Source: Nitrosomonadales bacterium (GTDB lineage Bacteria; Pseudomonadota; Gammaproteobacteria; Burkholderiales; Gallionellaceae). From it: a stretch of DNA of 64,000 nt. Made by a program: the position numbers and the translations under genes. The notes beneath the pieces are model-generated. The model saw nothing but the letters and a program-made list of their open reading frames with translations. It had not been told where the DNA came from and made no database searches. The DNA lies in NCBI GenBank assembly GCA_016208015.1, contig JACQYW010000012.1, forward strand, positions 62,001 to 126,000. The letters are read 5' to 3'. Shown here piece by piece: positions 9,628 through 17,735 of the stretch. Position 1 is the first letter of the stretch. Each line of letters starts with the position of its first letter.

Positions 9628-11172
9628 ATGTTGGGGATATTTGGAAAAAAATCGGATCATCCGCTGGCGGATATCAAATCGGCGCAGCAGATACTGGATG
9701 AAGTTCCGAAGAACGATTCATTGCATGCCGTGCAGGAGATCACCGGCTGGATCGAATCGATCGTCGAGCTTGCCGATGAGTTCCGTCTGGACCATGAACT
9801 CGCCGTGCTGCGCATGTACGATGAGGCTGCACAGCCTCATGTGCGCAAGTTGATGCGCGACTATTTCACCGTGCAACCGCTCTCCAAGTTCCAGGAGAAC
9901 CGTCTCTGGATGGTGTTGAATACCTTCTATACCCACAGCGAACAGGCGCACCATGATGTACTGGACCGTTTCCGCAACGGCGGCCGCGGTGCTTCCTCCA
10001 TCAAATCCGAGTTGGCCGTATTGGGCGTGCGCGGCATCGCTGCGTTGTCCGGGCGTTTGAAGATGATCGCCGCGCGTTATGCCCTGGTCGAGCCCGCGCT
10101 ATGGAAGCACCTTTCCGATTATTACGGCCATGCCGAGACGCACGAGTATCAGTACAACGCGGTCGGCCTGTATCCGGGAGTGACGGGGAACACTTCCGTA
10201 TCGCAGGAATTTGCCGCATTGTTGGCATGGTACGGTGTGAGTGCGGGCGTACTGAGCCCTTTACAGGAACATATCACCGAGCGCCTTATCTCGTATGCGG
10301 GCACAGGCTTGCGGCTGGACGACCAATACAACGGCAACGGTTTGTTCGTCTTCGATCTTTCACAACCCACCCCGCCTATGCGCCTGGCTGGCGACGCCAC
10401 CGTGCATCCGTCCTTGCGTTTTCTTTCGGTGGCCGATGCGCTGAAAATGCTGGGCAGCCTGCTCAAGACGCTGGAGAAAGGCATCGTGCCTGACGACGTC
10501 AGCTTCTGCGGTGCGACCTATGAGACAGATCTGGTGCGCGACATATTGCGTCGTCTGATCGATAACCTGACCCAGCCGCTGCCGACTCGCCGCAATCCGC
10601 GCCGCAAGATCAACGTCAACCTGAAAGTGGCCAACGGTTTCTTCAAGATGCTGGAACAGGCCGATATCGGCCTGAATTTCATGAGTTCCAGCGAAGGCGA
10701 AACATGGGACGTGGAAGACATCAGCGCGACCGGTTTCCGCAGTGTGGTCCCGGTTCCGCGCGCCGAAGGGGTCAAGATCGGCTCGCTGATCGGCAGCAGG
10801 CCGGAGAACGTGCAGAACTGGGGGGCGGGCATCGTTCGTCGCCTGAGCCGCGACGACAAGAACAATCTGCACATCGGCGTGGAAGTGTTGAGCACACAGA
10901 TCGTCGGCGTCTCACTGGCCGACCGTATCATCTCGGAGGATACCGAGAAGGAGATCGAGGTTGCCATGTATCTGAACCGGCCTGCGGACACCAGCGGTGA
11001 GGCATGGCTGCTGATGAAGCCGAACACCTTCTCGCCCAGTCACAGCATGAACATGGATCTGAACGGAAAGAGTTATCTGTTGCTGCCGCTGGCGCTGGTG
11101 GAAAGCGGTGACGACTATGATCTCGCGCGTTATCGCCGCATGGAACAGGAAGGCGCAGCCGCAGCCGAGTAG
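9628..11172 (+). CDS. PilZ-like domain protein (possible c-di-GMP receptor)
   Basis: A 514-residue cytoplasmic protein without signal peptide or membrane helices. The N-terminal ~310 residues look helical and I cannot assign them. The C-terminal third has PilZ-like signatures: RRNPRRK, giving RxxxR spacing, then about 45 residues later DISATGF, matching the [D/N]xSxxG loop, followed by beta-rich sequence ([19 protein letters not shown]). These are the two c-di-GMP-contacting motifs of PilZ domains, though the spacing is longer than usual. The ATG at 9628 follows GGGAGGCGGG; the frame is open from 9316 but that part is antisense to aat. It is convergent with the downstream esterase. Confidence 0.6.
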   Translation: MLGIFGKKSDHPLADIKSAQQILDEVPKNDSLHAVQEITGWIESIVELADEFRLDHELAVLRMYDEAAQPHVRKLMRDYFTVQPLSKFQENRLWMVLNTFYTHSEQAHHDVLDRFRNGGRGASSIKSELAVLGVRGIAALSGRLKMIAARYALVEPALWKHLSDYYGHAETHEYQYNAVGLYPGVTGNTSVSQEFAALLAWYGVSAGVLSPLQEHITERLISYAGTGLRLDDQYNGNGLFVFDLSQPTPPMRLAGDATVHPSLRFLSVADALKMLGSLLKTLEKGIVPDDVSFCGATYETDLVRDILRRLIDNLTQPLPTRRNPRRKINVNLKVANGFFKMLEQADIGLNFMSSSEGETWDVEDISATGFRSVVPVPRAEGVKIGSLIGSRPENVQNWGAGIVRRLSRDDKNNLHIGVEVLSTQIVGVSLADRIISEDTEKEIEVAMYLNRPADTSGEAWLLMKPNTFSPSHSMNMDLNGKSYLLLPLALVESGDDYDLARYRRMEQEGAAAAE

Positions 11173-11176
11173 GCTG

Positions 11177-11866
11177 TCACGTGGCCAGCCTGGATCTCAG
11201 CCACTCTTCGATATCTTCCACTTCTTCCGGGCATACCGAATGCGGCATGTCGTAGCCGCGCCATTCCAGTTCGTACTCTTGTTGCAGCAACTCCTCCGCC
11301 GAAGCGCGTCCGAACGCATAAGGGATCACCGGATCGAACTGGCCGTGCGCCATGAAGATGGGCGTGTCCCGGTTGCTGGGATCTGCCTCCGAGGGTAATG
11401 TCTTCGCCAGCGGCAGATAAGTCGAAAGCGCCAGTATCCCCCCCAGCTTTTCTTTGTGCCGCAAGCCGGTGTATAGCGCTACTGCACCGCCCTGCGAGAA
11501 TCCGGCGAGGATGATGTTCTTGGCCGCGATGCCGCGCTGGCGTTCCTGGGCGATCAATCTCTCGACCTCTTCCCGCGATGCGCGGATGCCTTCCGCGTCT
11601 TCCATCCTGGCGATGTTGTCGGCGATCCCGGCGGAAGCCGCGCCGGTCAGGATGTCGTACCAGGCACGCATCACATAGCCGCCGTTGATGGTCACAGGCC
11701 GCATCGGCGCATGCGGAAAAAGGTAGCGCACTGCGACGGGAAGCGCGATCTCCCCGGCGATGGGAACGAAATCTTCGCCGTCGGCGCCAAGACCGTGGAG
11801 CCAGATGATGCTGTGCTTCGGCTCGGGTCCGGTTTCGAGTGTGATGTGGGGAAGGACAGGGGACAT
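11177..11866 (-). CDS. Carboxylesterase/phospholipase of the alpha/beta-hydrolase fold
   Basis: A 229-residue cytosolic serine hydrolase of the carboxylesterase-II family (P. fluorescens EstB/YpfH-like). The oxyanion region WLHGLGADGEDF follows the first strands. The nucleophile is in ILAGFSQGGAVAL (GxSxG), the acid in AHGQFDPVIPY and the His in YDMPHSV, so the full catalytic triad is present in the right order. No signal peptide is visible. Natural substrates are unknown; family members hydrolyse short-chain esters or lysophospholipids. It is convergent with the PilZ-like gene and lies 50 bases downstream of darP on the same strand. Confidence 0.88.
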   Translation of the reverse strand: MSPVLPHITLETGPEPKHSIIWLHGLGADGEDFVPIAGEIALPVAVRYLFPHAPMRPVTINGGYVMRAWYDILTGAASAGIADNIARMEDAEGIRASREEVERLIAQERQRGIAAKNIILAGFSQGGAVALYTGLRHKEKLGGILALSTYLPLAKTLPSEADPSNRDTPIFMAHGQFDPVIPYAFGRASAEELLQQEYELEWRGYDMPHSVCPEEVEDIEEWLRSRLAT

Positions 11867-11916
11867 TGGTTGTGCCTGATTGAGCCGGATGACAGTCGAT
11901 CCCGCGAACGCGGGTG

Positions 11917-12438
11917 TTACAGCGGTTCGGGAATGATCTCGCGCAGTACCTGGAAAAGTTCTCGGTAGGACTTGGGCGGTTTCAGCGCCTCTTTTTCCTT
12001 TTGCGCGTTGCGGATCAATGCGCGCAGGCGTTGTGCATCGGCTTCGGGGTGGGCGGCCAGCAACTCGGTGAGGGCATCAGGTTGTTCCAGCAGGCGGTCG
12101 CGCCAGTGCTCGACCTGATGCAGCCAGGCCGTATGCTGGCGCGAGACGCCGTTCCATGCGTCGAGCTTGGCGACGATGGGTGCGGGCTCCACGTCGCGCA
12201 TCAATCTGCCGATGTATTGCAACTGGCGGCTGAGCGCGCCGAATTTGGTGATGCGCTTGTACTCCATGATGGCTTCCAGCAGGTTCTCGTCCAGATTGAG
12301 TTCGCGCAGCTTCTCGTTGGACAAGGCTGTGAGGGTCTTGCCGAGATCCTGCAGTTCGAGCATCTGCTTCTTGATCTTGGTCTTGCTGGGCGGGAGTTCT
12401 TCTTCCAGCTCGTCGTTATTGTGTTGGCGCGTGTTCAT
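11917..12438 (-). CDS. darP: DarP (YjgA/DUF615), 50S-associated ribosome biogenesis factor
   Basis: A 173-residue, highly charged helical protein matching the DUF615 family (E. coli YjgA/DarP), which associates with late 50S assembly intermediates. Recognisable segments are PPSKTKIKKQMLELQDLGK, AIMEYKRITKFGALSRQLQY and GRLMRD. The ATG at 12438 is chosen; a TTG six codons upstream is in frame, and neither has a strong ribosome-binding site. It is divergent from pmbA with 68 bases between the starts, a pairing seen in many proteobacteria. Confidence 0.92.
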   Translation of the reverse strand: MNTRQHNNDELEEELPPSKTKIKKQMLELQDLGKTLTALSNEKLRELNLDENLLEAIMEYKRITKFGALSRQLQYIGRLMRDVEPAPIVAKLDAWNGVSRQHTAWLHQVEHWRDRLLEQPDALTELLAAHPEADAQRLRALIRNAQKEKEALKPPKSYRELFQVLREIIPEPL

Positions 12439-12506
12439 GGGGTCGGTAAGGTTCAACGGATGTTGCTATGATAGCGCCTCCCGACGAACCAGCCGCCCGA
12501 ATTTTT

Positions 12507-13856
12507 ATGAACGCCAACGTTTCAAAAGCTCCGCACACCGCCGACACCCTGAAGCAACTCGCCACGGACATCATTGCCTATGCGGGCAAACAGGGCGCTT
12601 CCGCCTGCGCGACCGAGGTGTCGGAAGGTTTCGGGCAGACCGTCACCGTGCGCCAGGGCGCGGTAGAGACCATCGAGTACAACCGCGACAAAGGCATGAG
12701 CGTTTCCGTCTATCTCGGACAACGGCGCGGCAATGCCAGCACTTCCGATTTTTCGATGCGGGCGGTGCGCGACACCGTCGATGCCGCGCTCAACATCGCG
12801 CGCTATACCGCAGAGGACGATTGCGCCGGACTGCCGGATGCCGACCAGCTTGCCACCGAATTCCCCGATCTTGATCTGTACCATCCGTGGATGCTGGAAG
12901 TGGAGCAGGCCATAGGGCTGGCGCGCGAATGCGAGCAGGCAGCGCTGCACGCCGACAAACGCATCCGCAATTCGGAAGGGGCGACGGTGAATGTGCATGA
13001 AGGGCAATTCATCCAGGCCAACAGTCTCGGTTTTATCGGCGGCTATCCCGGTTCGCGTCACAGCATGAGTTGCTCGGTGATCGCCGGCAAGGACGATGCG
13101 ATGGAGCGCGACTACTGGTACAGCGTGGCGCGGAATGCCGGCGAGATACTGCGGGTGGAGGAGATCGGCCGTATCGCAGCGGAACGCACCGTGCGCCGCC
13201 TCAAGGCGCGCAAGCTCGATACCATGCAGGTGCCCGTGTTGTTCGAGGCACCCGTTGCCGCCAGCCTGCTCGGGCATTTCGTCGGGGCGGTGAGCGGTGG
13301 CAGCCTGTACCGCAAATCGTCATTCCTGCTCGATCACCTCGACAAGCCCGTGTTCGCCTCCCATATCGATCTTGCCGACATACCCGATATCCCGCGCGGA
13401 CTGGCCTCCAGTCCGTTCGACGATGAAGGCGTGCGCGTGCGCAGCCGCAACATCATCGAGGGCGGTGTGTTGCGCGGCTATTTCCTCGGCAGTTATTCGG
13501 CACGCAAACTCGGTATGCAGACCACCGGCAATGCCGGCGGCAACCATAACCTCATTCTGCGTTCCGGCAGGCAACAGGATTTTCCGGAACTGCTGAAGAG
13601 CATGGGGCGCGGTCTGCTGGTCACCGAACTGCTCGGGCACGGCGTCAACAGCGTCACCGGCGATTATTCGCGCGGCGCGGCGGGATTCTGGGTGGAACAC
13701 GGCGAGATCCAGTATCCGGTGCACGAGATCACCATCGCCGGCAACCTCAAGGACATGTACCGCGACATCGCCGCCATCGGTAACGATGTCATCGTGCAGG
13801 GCTCGCGCCAGTGCGGCTCCATCCTGATCGAGAAGATGACCGTGGCAGGACGCTAA
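12507..13856 (+). CDS. pmbA: PmbA/TldE, metalloprotease subunit
   Basis: A 449-residue TldE/PmbA protein, the partner of TldD in a heterodimeric protease that matures microcin B17 and degrades CcdA. Landmarks are EYNRDKGMSVSVYLG in the N-terminal domain, NSEGATVN, VLFEAPVAASLLGHFVGAVS, and the C-terminal GNAGGNHNL and LLVTELLGHGVNSVTGDYSR. TldE lacks the HExxxH zinc site of TldD, and none is seen here. The ATG at 12507 is preferred to one at 12468, which would add 13 residues without family resemblance. tldD is not in this window. Confidence 0.95.
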   Translation: MNANVSKAPHTADTLKQLATDIIAYAGKQGASACATEVSEGFGQTVTVRQGAVETIEYNRDKGMSVSVYLGQRRGNASTSDFSMRAVRDTVDAALNIARYTAEDDCAGLPDADQLATEFPDLDLYHPWMLEVEQAIGLARECEQAALHADKRIRNSEGATVNVHEGQFIQANSLGFIGGYPGSRHSMSCSVIAGKDDAMERDYWYSVARNAGEILRVEEIGRIAAERTVRRLKARKLDTMQVPVLFEAPVAASLLGHFVGAVSGGSLYRKSSFLLDHLDKPVFASHIDLADIPDIPRGLASSPFDDEGVRVRSRNIIEGGVLRGYFLGSYSARKLGMQTTGNAGGNHNLILRSGRQQDFPELLKSMGRGLLVTELLGHGVNSVTGDYSRGAAGFWVEHGEIQYPVHEITIAGNLKDMYRDIAAIGNDVIVQGSRQCGSILIEKMTVAGR

Positions 13857-13905
13857 AGCGGAGATTCCTTGTGCGGCTGAATTGTTACACCCTCCAAAAA
13901 AACCG

Positions 13906-13935
13906 TTGACGCCTTCCTCGCGACTTGGGTATAAA
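13906..13935 (+). promoter_or_regulatory. Probable sigma-70 promoter of the CZB-domain gene
   Basis: TTGACG (13906-13911) and TATAAA (13930-13935) are separated by 18 bases, a close match to the sigma-70 consensus. They lie about 60 bases upstream of the CZB gene start, which itself follows an AGGAGCGGAG ribosome-binding stretch. No other gene lies between. Confidence 0.6.
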
Positions 13936-13993
13936 ACCCTGCCGCACAAGTGGTCTGGGCTGCGGCGCACAAAAACATAGGAGGAGCGGAGCC

Positions 13994-14428
13994 ATGGGTT
14001 TTTTTTCCAAGTTGTTCGGACAGGACAAGAAGATCGAAGCAGATGTGCGCGAGTCGATCCGTTCTGAGATCGATATTCCCCAATGCATTGAAGCGCATAT
14101 GAAATGGAAAGGGCGGCTGCAGAGTTATCTGGACGGGACTTCAACAGAGGTGCTGGACCCCATGGTCGTCTGCCGCGATGACCAGTGTGTGCTGGGCAAG
14201 TGGATACACGGCCCGGCACTCAAATATTTCCATGATGACGAGGGTTTTCACAAGTTGCGTTCCGACCACGCCAATTTCCACTATGTGGCGGGGACGGTGA
14301 TCAAGAAAGTGCAGGAAAAAGACCTGGCCGGTTCAGATGCGCTGATGAGAAGCGAGTATGCGCGTGCATCCCGCGACGTCATTCAGGATCTGACGGAGTT
14401 GAACAAGCATCTGCATCACCAGGGCTGA
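13994..14428 (+). CDS. Stand-alone CZB (chemoreceptor zinc-binding) domain protein
   Basis: A 144-residue soluble protein that is essentially one CZB domain, the zinc-binding four-helix module usually found at the C-terminus of chemoreceptors and of diguanylate cyclases such as DgcZ. The 3His/Cys ligand pattern is complete: His35 in AHMKWKGRL, Cys65 in QCVLGKWIHG, and His92 and His96 in SDHANFH. CZB domains respond to zinc availability or to oxidants acting on the Zn-Cys site. With no output domain it must act by protein contact or as a zinc/redox buffer. It is convergent with a bacteriohemerythrin gene. Confidence 0.85.
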   Translation: MGFFSKLFGQDKKIEADVRESIRSEIDIPQCIEAHMKWKGRLQSYLDGTSTEVLDPMVVCRDDQCVLGKWIHGPALKYFHDDEGFHKLRSDHANFHYVAGTVIKKVQEKDLAGSDALMRSEYARASRDVIQDLTELNKHLHHQG

Positions 14429-14436
14429 TCCTGGTG
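14417..14436. terminator. Hairpin between the convergent CZB and hemerythrin genes
   Basis: CACCAGG (14417-14423) and CCTGGTG (14430-14436) form a 7-bp stem with a 6-base loop over the CZB stop codon. There is no good T run on either side, so it would be a weak terminator. Confidence 0.35.
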
Positions 14437-14437
14437 T

Positions 14438-14893
14438 TCAGTTGAAGAACTTCTTCAGGGAATTGCTCAGCCAGCTTGAGACTTCTTTATCGTCGCTGTT
14501 CACGATAGCCTGCACCGACTCGACATAGTCACGGTCTTCGCCCTTGATGTGGCTGGCGAGCCAGCCTTGCAGCAGATTCAACAGCAGGGGGGCGACGTTC
14601 TCGCCCTGGTTGGCGCGCCCCCTGATCTCGGCGACCTTCTTCATGAAGATCTCGTGGATGCGCCGATGTGCTTTGAGATAAGGATAGCCTGCTTTTTCCT
14701 GCAGAGCCTCTTCGAATTCGAAGTGGGTGACAGTGTAATTGAGCAGACCTTCCATCACATGGTCGGTTTCCTCGTTATTGCCTGTGCGGCAAGCATCATC
14801 CAGTTCGTTGATGAAGTCGATGATCCGCTTGTGTTGCGTATCGATGATCGGAATGCCGCATTCCAGATCGTGGGCCCACTCCATGTATGCCAT
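14438..14893 (-). CDS. Bacteriohemerythrin
   Basis: A 151-residue single-domain hemerythrin that binds O2 reversibly at a non-heme di-iron site. All seven classical ligands can be placed: His21 in IDTQHKR, His57 and Glu61 in THFEFEE (HxxxE), His76 and His80 in AHRRIH (HxxxH), and His115 and Asp120 in HIKGED (HxxxxD). The ATG at 14893 follows a GGGGGAACGT stretch; the frame is open to 14989 but the family start is MAYMEWAHDLECG. Likely roles are O2 storage, delivery or sensing. It is convergent with the CZB protein. Confidence 0.93.
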   Translation of the reverse strand: MAYMEWAHDLECGIPIIDTQHKRIIDFINELDDACRTGNNEETDHVMEGLLNYTVTHFEFEEALQEKAGYPYLKAHRRIHEIFMKKVAEIRGRANQGENVAPLLLNLLQGWLASHIKGEDRDYVESVQAIVNSDDKEVSSWLSNSLKKFFN

Positions 14894-15046
14894 ACGTTCC
14901 CCCCTGTTGCTGCCTGCTTGAGCAGGTCTGAGCCGCCACGTTTGCTTCATTGAAGCAACATCCCCGATCCCCGCCGGGAAATCCAGCACGCATTCTGCTT
15001 TAAACGGGGCGGATTTGTAATTGTTTTTTCAGCCGTACCGTTTTGC

Positions 15047-15952
15047 TCAGCGCGGTTCGATCTGCCACAGGTGTTGTGACACCGAGAACCACGCACCCAG
15101 CCAGCCCAGGTAGGCCGAGAATCCCAGCAGGGTCAGGCTGTCGCCTGTGGTCAATCCTTGCAGGCTGAAATCGCTGGCGTAGAGTTGGGCGAGCGCGCTG
15201 AGGGTGTGGTTGAGCAACAGCAGGCTGGCGGAGATCAGCAGCCATGCCGCTACACCGCCCAGCAGCCCTTGGGTGAGGCCGAAGTAAAGGAAGGGACGGC
15301 GGATGAAGGCATCGGTCGCGCCGATCAGTTTCGCCACCTCGATCTCCTCCCGGCGGGTGAGGATCTGCAAGCGGATGGTGTTGAAGGTGATGGCGACCAG
15401 GGCGAAACTCAGCAGCACGGCGAGGATGATCACTGCCATGCGGCCGAAATCCAGCAACGCTTCGAGCTTGTGCACCCAGGCCGAGTCGAGCTGCACATGC
15501 TCGAAGCGCTGCCAGGTCTTCAATTCATCGCGCAATGCTTCCAGTGATGCAACGCTGCTGTCTTTGGGATGGATGACGAAAGCATCCGGCAGCGGATTCT
15601 GCGACAGGCCGCCGATGATGTCGGACAGGCCGGTACTCTGCTGCATCTTCTTCAGTGCGGTTTCGCGCGGCACGAATTCGATGCGTTTGATCGCCGCATG
15701 TTGTTTGAGTCTGTCGCCGATGCGCTCGATGTCGCCGACGCCGGTGCCCGAAGCCAGAAACACGCTGATCTGCGGCGTGCCCGCTATCTGCGCTCCCAGC
15801 GCCTGCACACTTTTCAACAACACATAACCGCCGACCGGCAGGCTCAGCGCGATGCCGATGATGAGGATGTTGAGCAGCGTCGCATTCGGTGCAAGCAACA
15901 GACGCTGCAGGGTGAAACGCAGCACACGCAGATGTTCGATCAGCGTCTTCAT
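15047..15952 (-). CDS. ftsX: FtsX, cell-division ABC transporter permease-like subunit
   Basis: A 301-residue inner-membrane protein that with FtsE regulates septal peptidoglycan hydrolases. It has one N-terminal membrane helix (NILIIGIALSLPVGGYVLL), a periplasmic domain of about 120 residues including SVFLASG and the LSDIIGGLSQNPLPDAF segment, and three C-terminal helices. REEIEVAKLIGATDAFIRRP is the conserved cytoplasmic coupling loop. Its ATG overlaps the ftsE stop by four bases. Confidence 0.95.
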   Translation of the reverse strand: MKTLIEHLRVLRFTLQRLLLAPNATLLNILIIGIALSLPVGGYVLLKSVQALGAQIAGTPQISVFLASGTGVGDIERIGDRLKQHAAIKRIEFVPRETALKKMQQSTGLSDIIGGLSQNPLPDAFVIHPKDSSVASLEALRDELKTWQRFEHVQLDSAWVHKLEALLDFGRMAVIILAVLLSFALVAITFNTIRLQILTRREEIEVAKLIGATDAFIRRPFLYFGLTQGLLGGVAAWLLISASLLLLNHTLSALAQLYASDFSLQGLTTGDSLTLLGFSAYLGWLGAWFSVSQHLWQIEPR

Positions 15953-16710
15953 GCCTGTCCCGAGCTTGTCGAATAACCAGCGACTTGGCCTTTGTCGTTT
16001 GAAGGCCTAGTCGAATGGCTGGTAGTTTCATCAGTGGCCTGTCCCGAGCCTGTCGAATGGGCCTGCAATTCTCCCTTCCTGAGATGCAAGGCCCTTGCAG
16101 GGAACTGGCGCAGGATGCCCTCGTCGTGGGTGGAGATGAGCAGCGTCACGCCGACCTGATGGAACGATTTGAAAATGTTCATGATCTCGTTCGAATATTC
16201 GGTATCAAGATTGCCGGTGGGTTCGTCCGCCAGCAGGATGGTGGGGCGGTTCACGATCGCGCGGGCGATGCACAGGCGTTGCTGCTCGCCGCCGGAGAGC
16301 GCGATGGGGTTGGCTTTCTCGCGCTCGAGCAGGCCGACCTTGTCCAGCGCGGCGCGCACGCGCTTGCCCGCCTCGCGGTGGTCGAAGCCGCAGATCTGTA
16401 ATGGCAGCATGACGTTGTCGAAGGCGCTGCGGTCGAACAGCAGTTTGTGGTCCTGGAAGATCAGCCCGATGTTGCGGCGCAAGGCGGGGATGGCGGCGGG
16501 CTTGATGGAGCGGATGTTCTGTCCCTTGACCAGCACACCGCCGCTGCTCGGGCGCTCGATGGCGGCGACGAGCTTGAGCAACGTGCTCTTGCCCGCGCCG
16601 GAGTGCCCGGTGAGATACACCATCTCACCCTCGGCGATGTCGAAGCTGAGGTTCTTCAGCGCTTCGTGGCCGCCGGGATAGCGCTTGCAGACCTGGTTGA
16701 ATCTGATCAC
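15949..16710 (-). CDS. ftsE: FtsE, cell-division ATP-binding protein with repeat-derived tail
   Basis: This ABC ATPase pairs with FtsX. Walker A is GHSGAGKST, the signature [10 protein letters not shown], Walker [10 protein letters not shown] and the H-loop LISTHD. FtsE is usually about 220 residues; this one has 253. The additional ~37 residues (from QAHSTGSGQ to the C-terminus) are low-complexity Ser/Thr/Gly/Gln and are encoded by two copies of a 21-base dispersed repeat and the DNA between them. The frame runs through the repeats and ends at the ATGA overlap with ftsX. The start overlaps the ftsY stop (ATGA). The core enzyme looks intact. Confidence 0.95.
   Translation of the reverse strand: MIRFNQVCKRYPGGHEALKNLSFDIAEGEMVYLTGHSGAGKSTLLKLVAAIERPSSGGVLVKGQNIRSIKPAAIPALRRNIGLIFQDHKLLFDRSAFDNVMLPLQICGFDHREAGKRVRAALDKVGLLEREKANPIALSGGEQQRLCIARAIVNRPTILLADEPTGNLDTEYSNEIMNIFKSFHQVGVTLLISTHDEGILRQFPARALHLRKGELQAHSTGSGQATDETTSHSTRPSNDKGQVAGYSTSSGQA
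15954..16058. repeat. Two copies of a 21-bp dispersed repeat inside the ftsE 3' end
   Basis: CCTGTCCCGAGCTTGTCGAA at 15954-15973 (plus T at 15974) recurs at 16038-16058 with a single T-to-C change (GAGCCTGTCG). The copies are direct repeats 84 bases apart, and a partial match (TAGTCGAAT) lies between them. I recall very similar sequences (inverse: TTCGACAAGCTCGGGACA) as common intergenic repeats in proteobacterial genomes. Here they lie inside a coding frame and extend ftsE. Confidence 0.75.
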
Positions 16711-17654
16711 TGTTCGAGTCCTAACAATGCGGCGACAAAGTCCTCCGCCACGAACGGGCGCAGGTCATCCAATCCCTCACCCACGCCGATGAAACGCACC
16801 GGGATGGGATGGGCCTTGGCGATGGCGGCGATGACGCCGCCCTTGGCGGTGCCGTCGAGCTTGGTCAATACCAGGCCGGTCACCTGCAATGCCTCGTCGA
16901 AGGCTTTTACCTGCGACAGCGCGTTCTGTCCGGTGTTGGCATCCAGCACCAGCAGCACTTCGTGCGGCGCGCCCGGCAGCGCCTTGTCGATCACGCGTTT
17001 CACCTTCTTGATCTCTTCCATCAGGTGCGCCTGAGTGGTCAGTCGTCCGGCGGTGTCGGCCAGCACCACGTCGATGCCGCGCGCCTGCGCCGCCTGTACC
17101 GCGTCGTAGATCACCGCGGCGGCATCACCGCTCTGCTGCGCGATGACAGTGACGTCGTTGCGCTTGCCCCATTCCATGAGCTGTTCGCGCGCGGCGGCGC
17201 GGAAGGTGTCGCCCGCGGCCAGCAGCACCGACTTGCGCCGGTTCTGGAAATGTTTGGCCAGTTTGCCGATGGAGGTGGTCTTGCCCGCGCCGTTGACGCC
17301 GCACAGCATGATGACGAAAGGTTTATGCGGGGCGACATCCAGCGGCTGGGCCAGCGGCTGCAAGAGCTTGAGCAGGGCATGCGCCAGTGCCTCCTTCAGT
17401 TGTCCGGCCTCGGTCAGCTGTTGTTCTTTGACCCGGTGGCGCACATCGGCGAGCAGTGCGCGCGTTGCGTCCATGCCCACATCGCTGGTGATGAGAATGG
17501 TCTCCAGTTCCTCGTAGAGGTCTTCGTCGATGCGACCGCCGGGAACCAGCAGGGCGGTGAGCTGTCCACCCGTGCGCGCCAGACTGCCCGTCAGACGGGT
17601 CAGCCAGTTGGTCGATTCGGCGGTGGCGGGAGTCTTTTTAAGGAAGCTAAACAT
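16707..17654 (-). CDS. ftsY: FtsY, signal recognition particle receptor
   Basis: A 315-residue SRP receptor GTPase that docks ribosome-nascent-chain complexes at the membrane. The N domain is followed by the G domain with CGVNGAGKTTSIGKLA (G1), LLAAGDTFRAAAREQL (G2), VLADTAGRL (G3), TKLDGTAKGG (G4) and IGVGEGLDDLRPF (C-terminal motif). The acidic A domain of E. coli FtsY is reduced to about 20 residues, as in many betaproteobacteria. The gene begins an ftsY-ftsE-ftsX operon joined by four-base overlaps and is divergent from the M16 peptidase genes. Confidence 0.96.
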   Translation of the reverse strand: MFSFLKKTPATAESTNWLTRLTGSLARTGGQLTALLVPGGRIDEDLYEELETILITSDVGMDATRALLADVRHRVKEQQLTEAGQLKEALAHALLKLLQPLAQPLDVAPHKPFVIMLCGVNGAGKTTSIGKLAKHFQNRRKSVLLAAGDTFRAAAREQLMEWGKRNDVTVIAQQSGDAAAVIYDAVQAAQARGIDVVLADTAGRLTTQAHLMEEIKKVKRVIDKALPGAPHEVLLVLDANTGQNALSQVKAFDEALQVTGLVLTKLDGTAKGGVIAAIAKAHPIPVRFIGVGEGLDDLRPFVAEDFVAALLGLEQ

Positions 17655-17735
17655 GCAAGGGTGTTCGGGTTTGGATGAAATGTCGCATAATGCGCGCTCA
17701 TTTTATGCCGAATCGCGCATCCATAGGGTAGGGAA

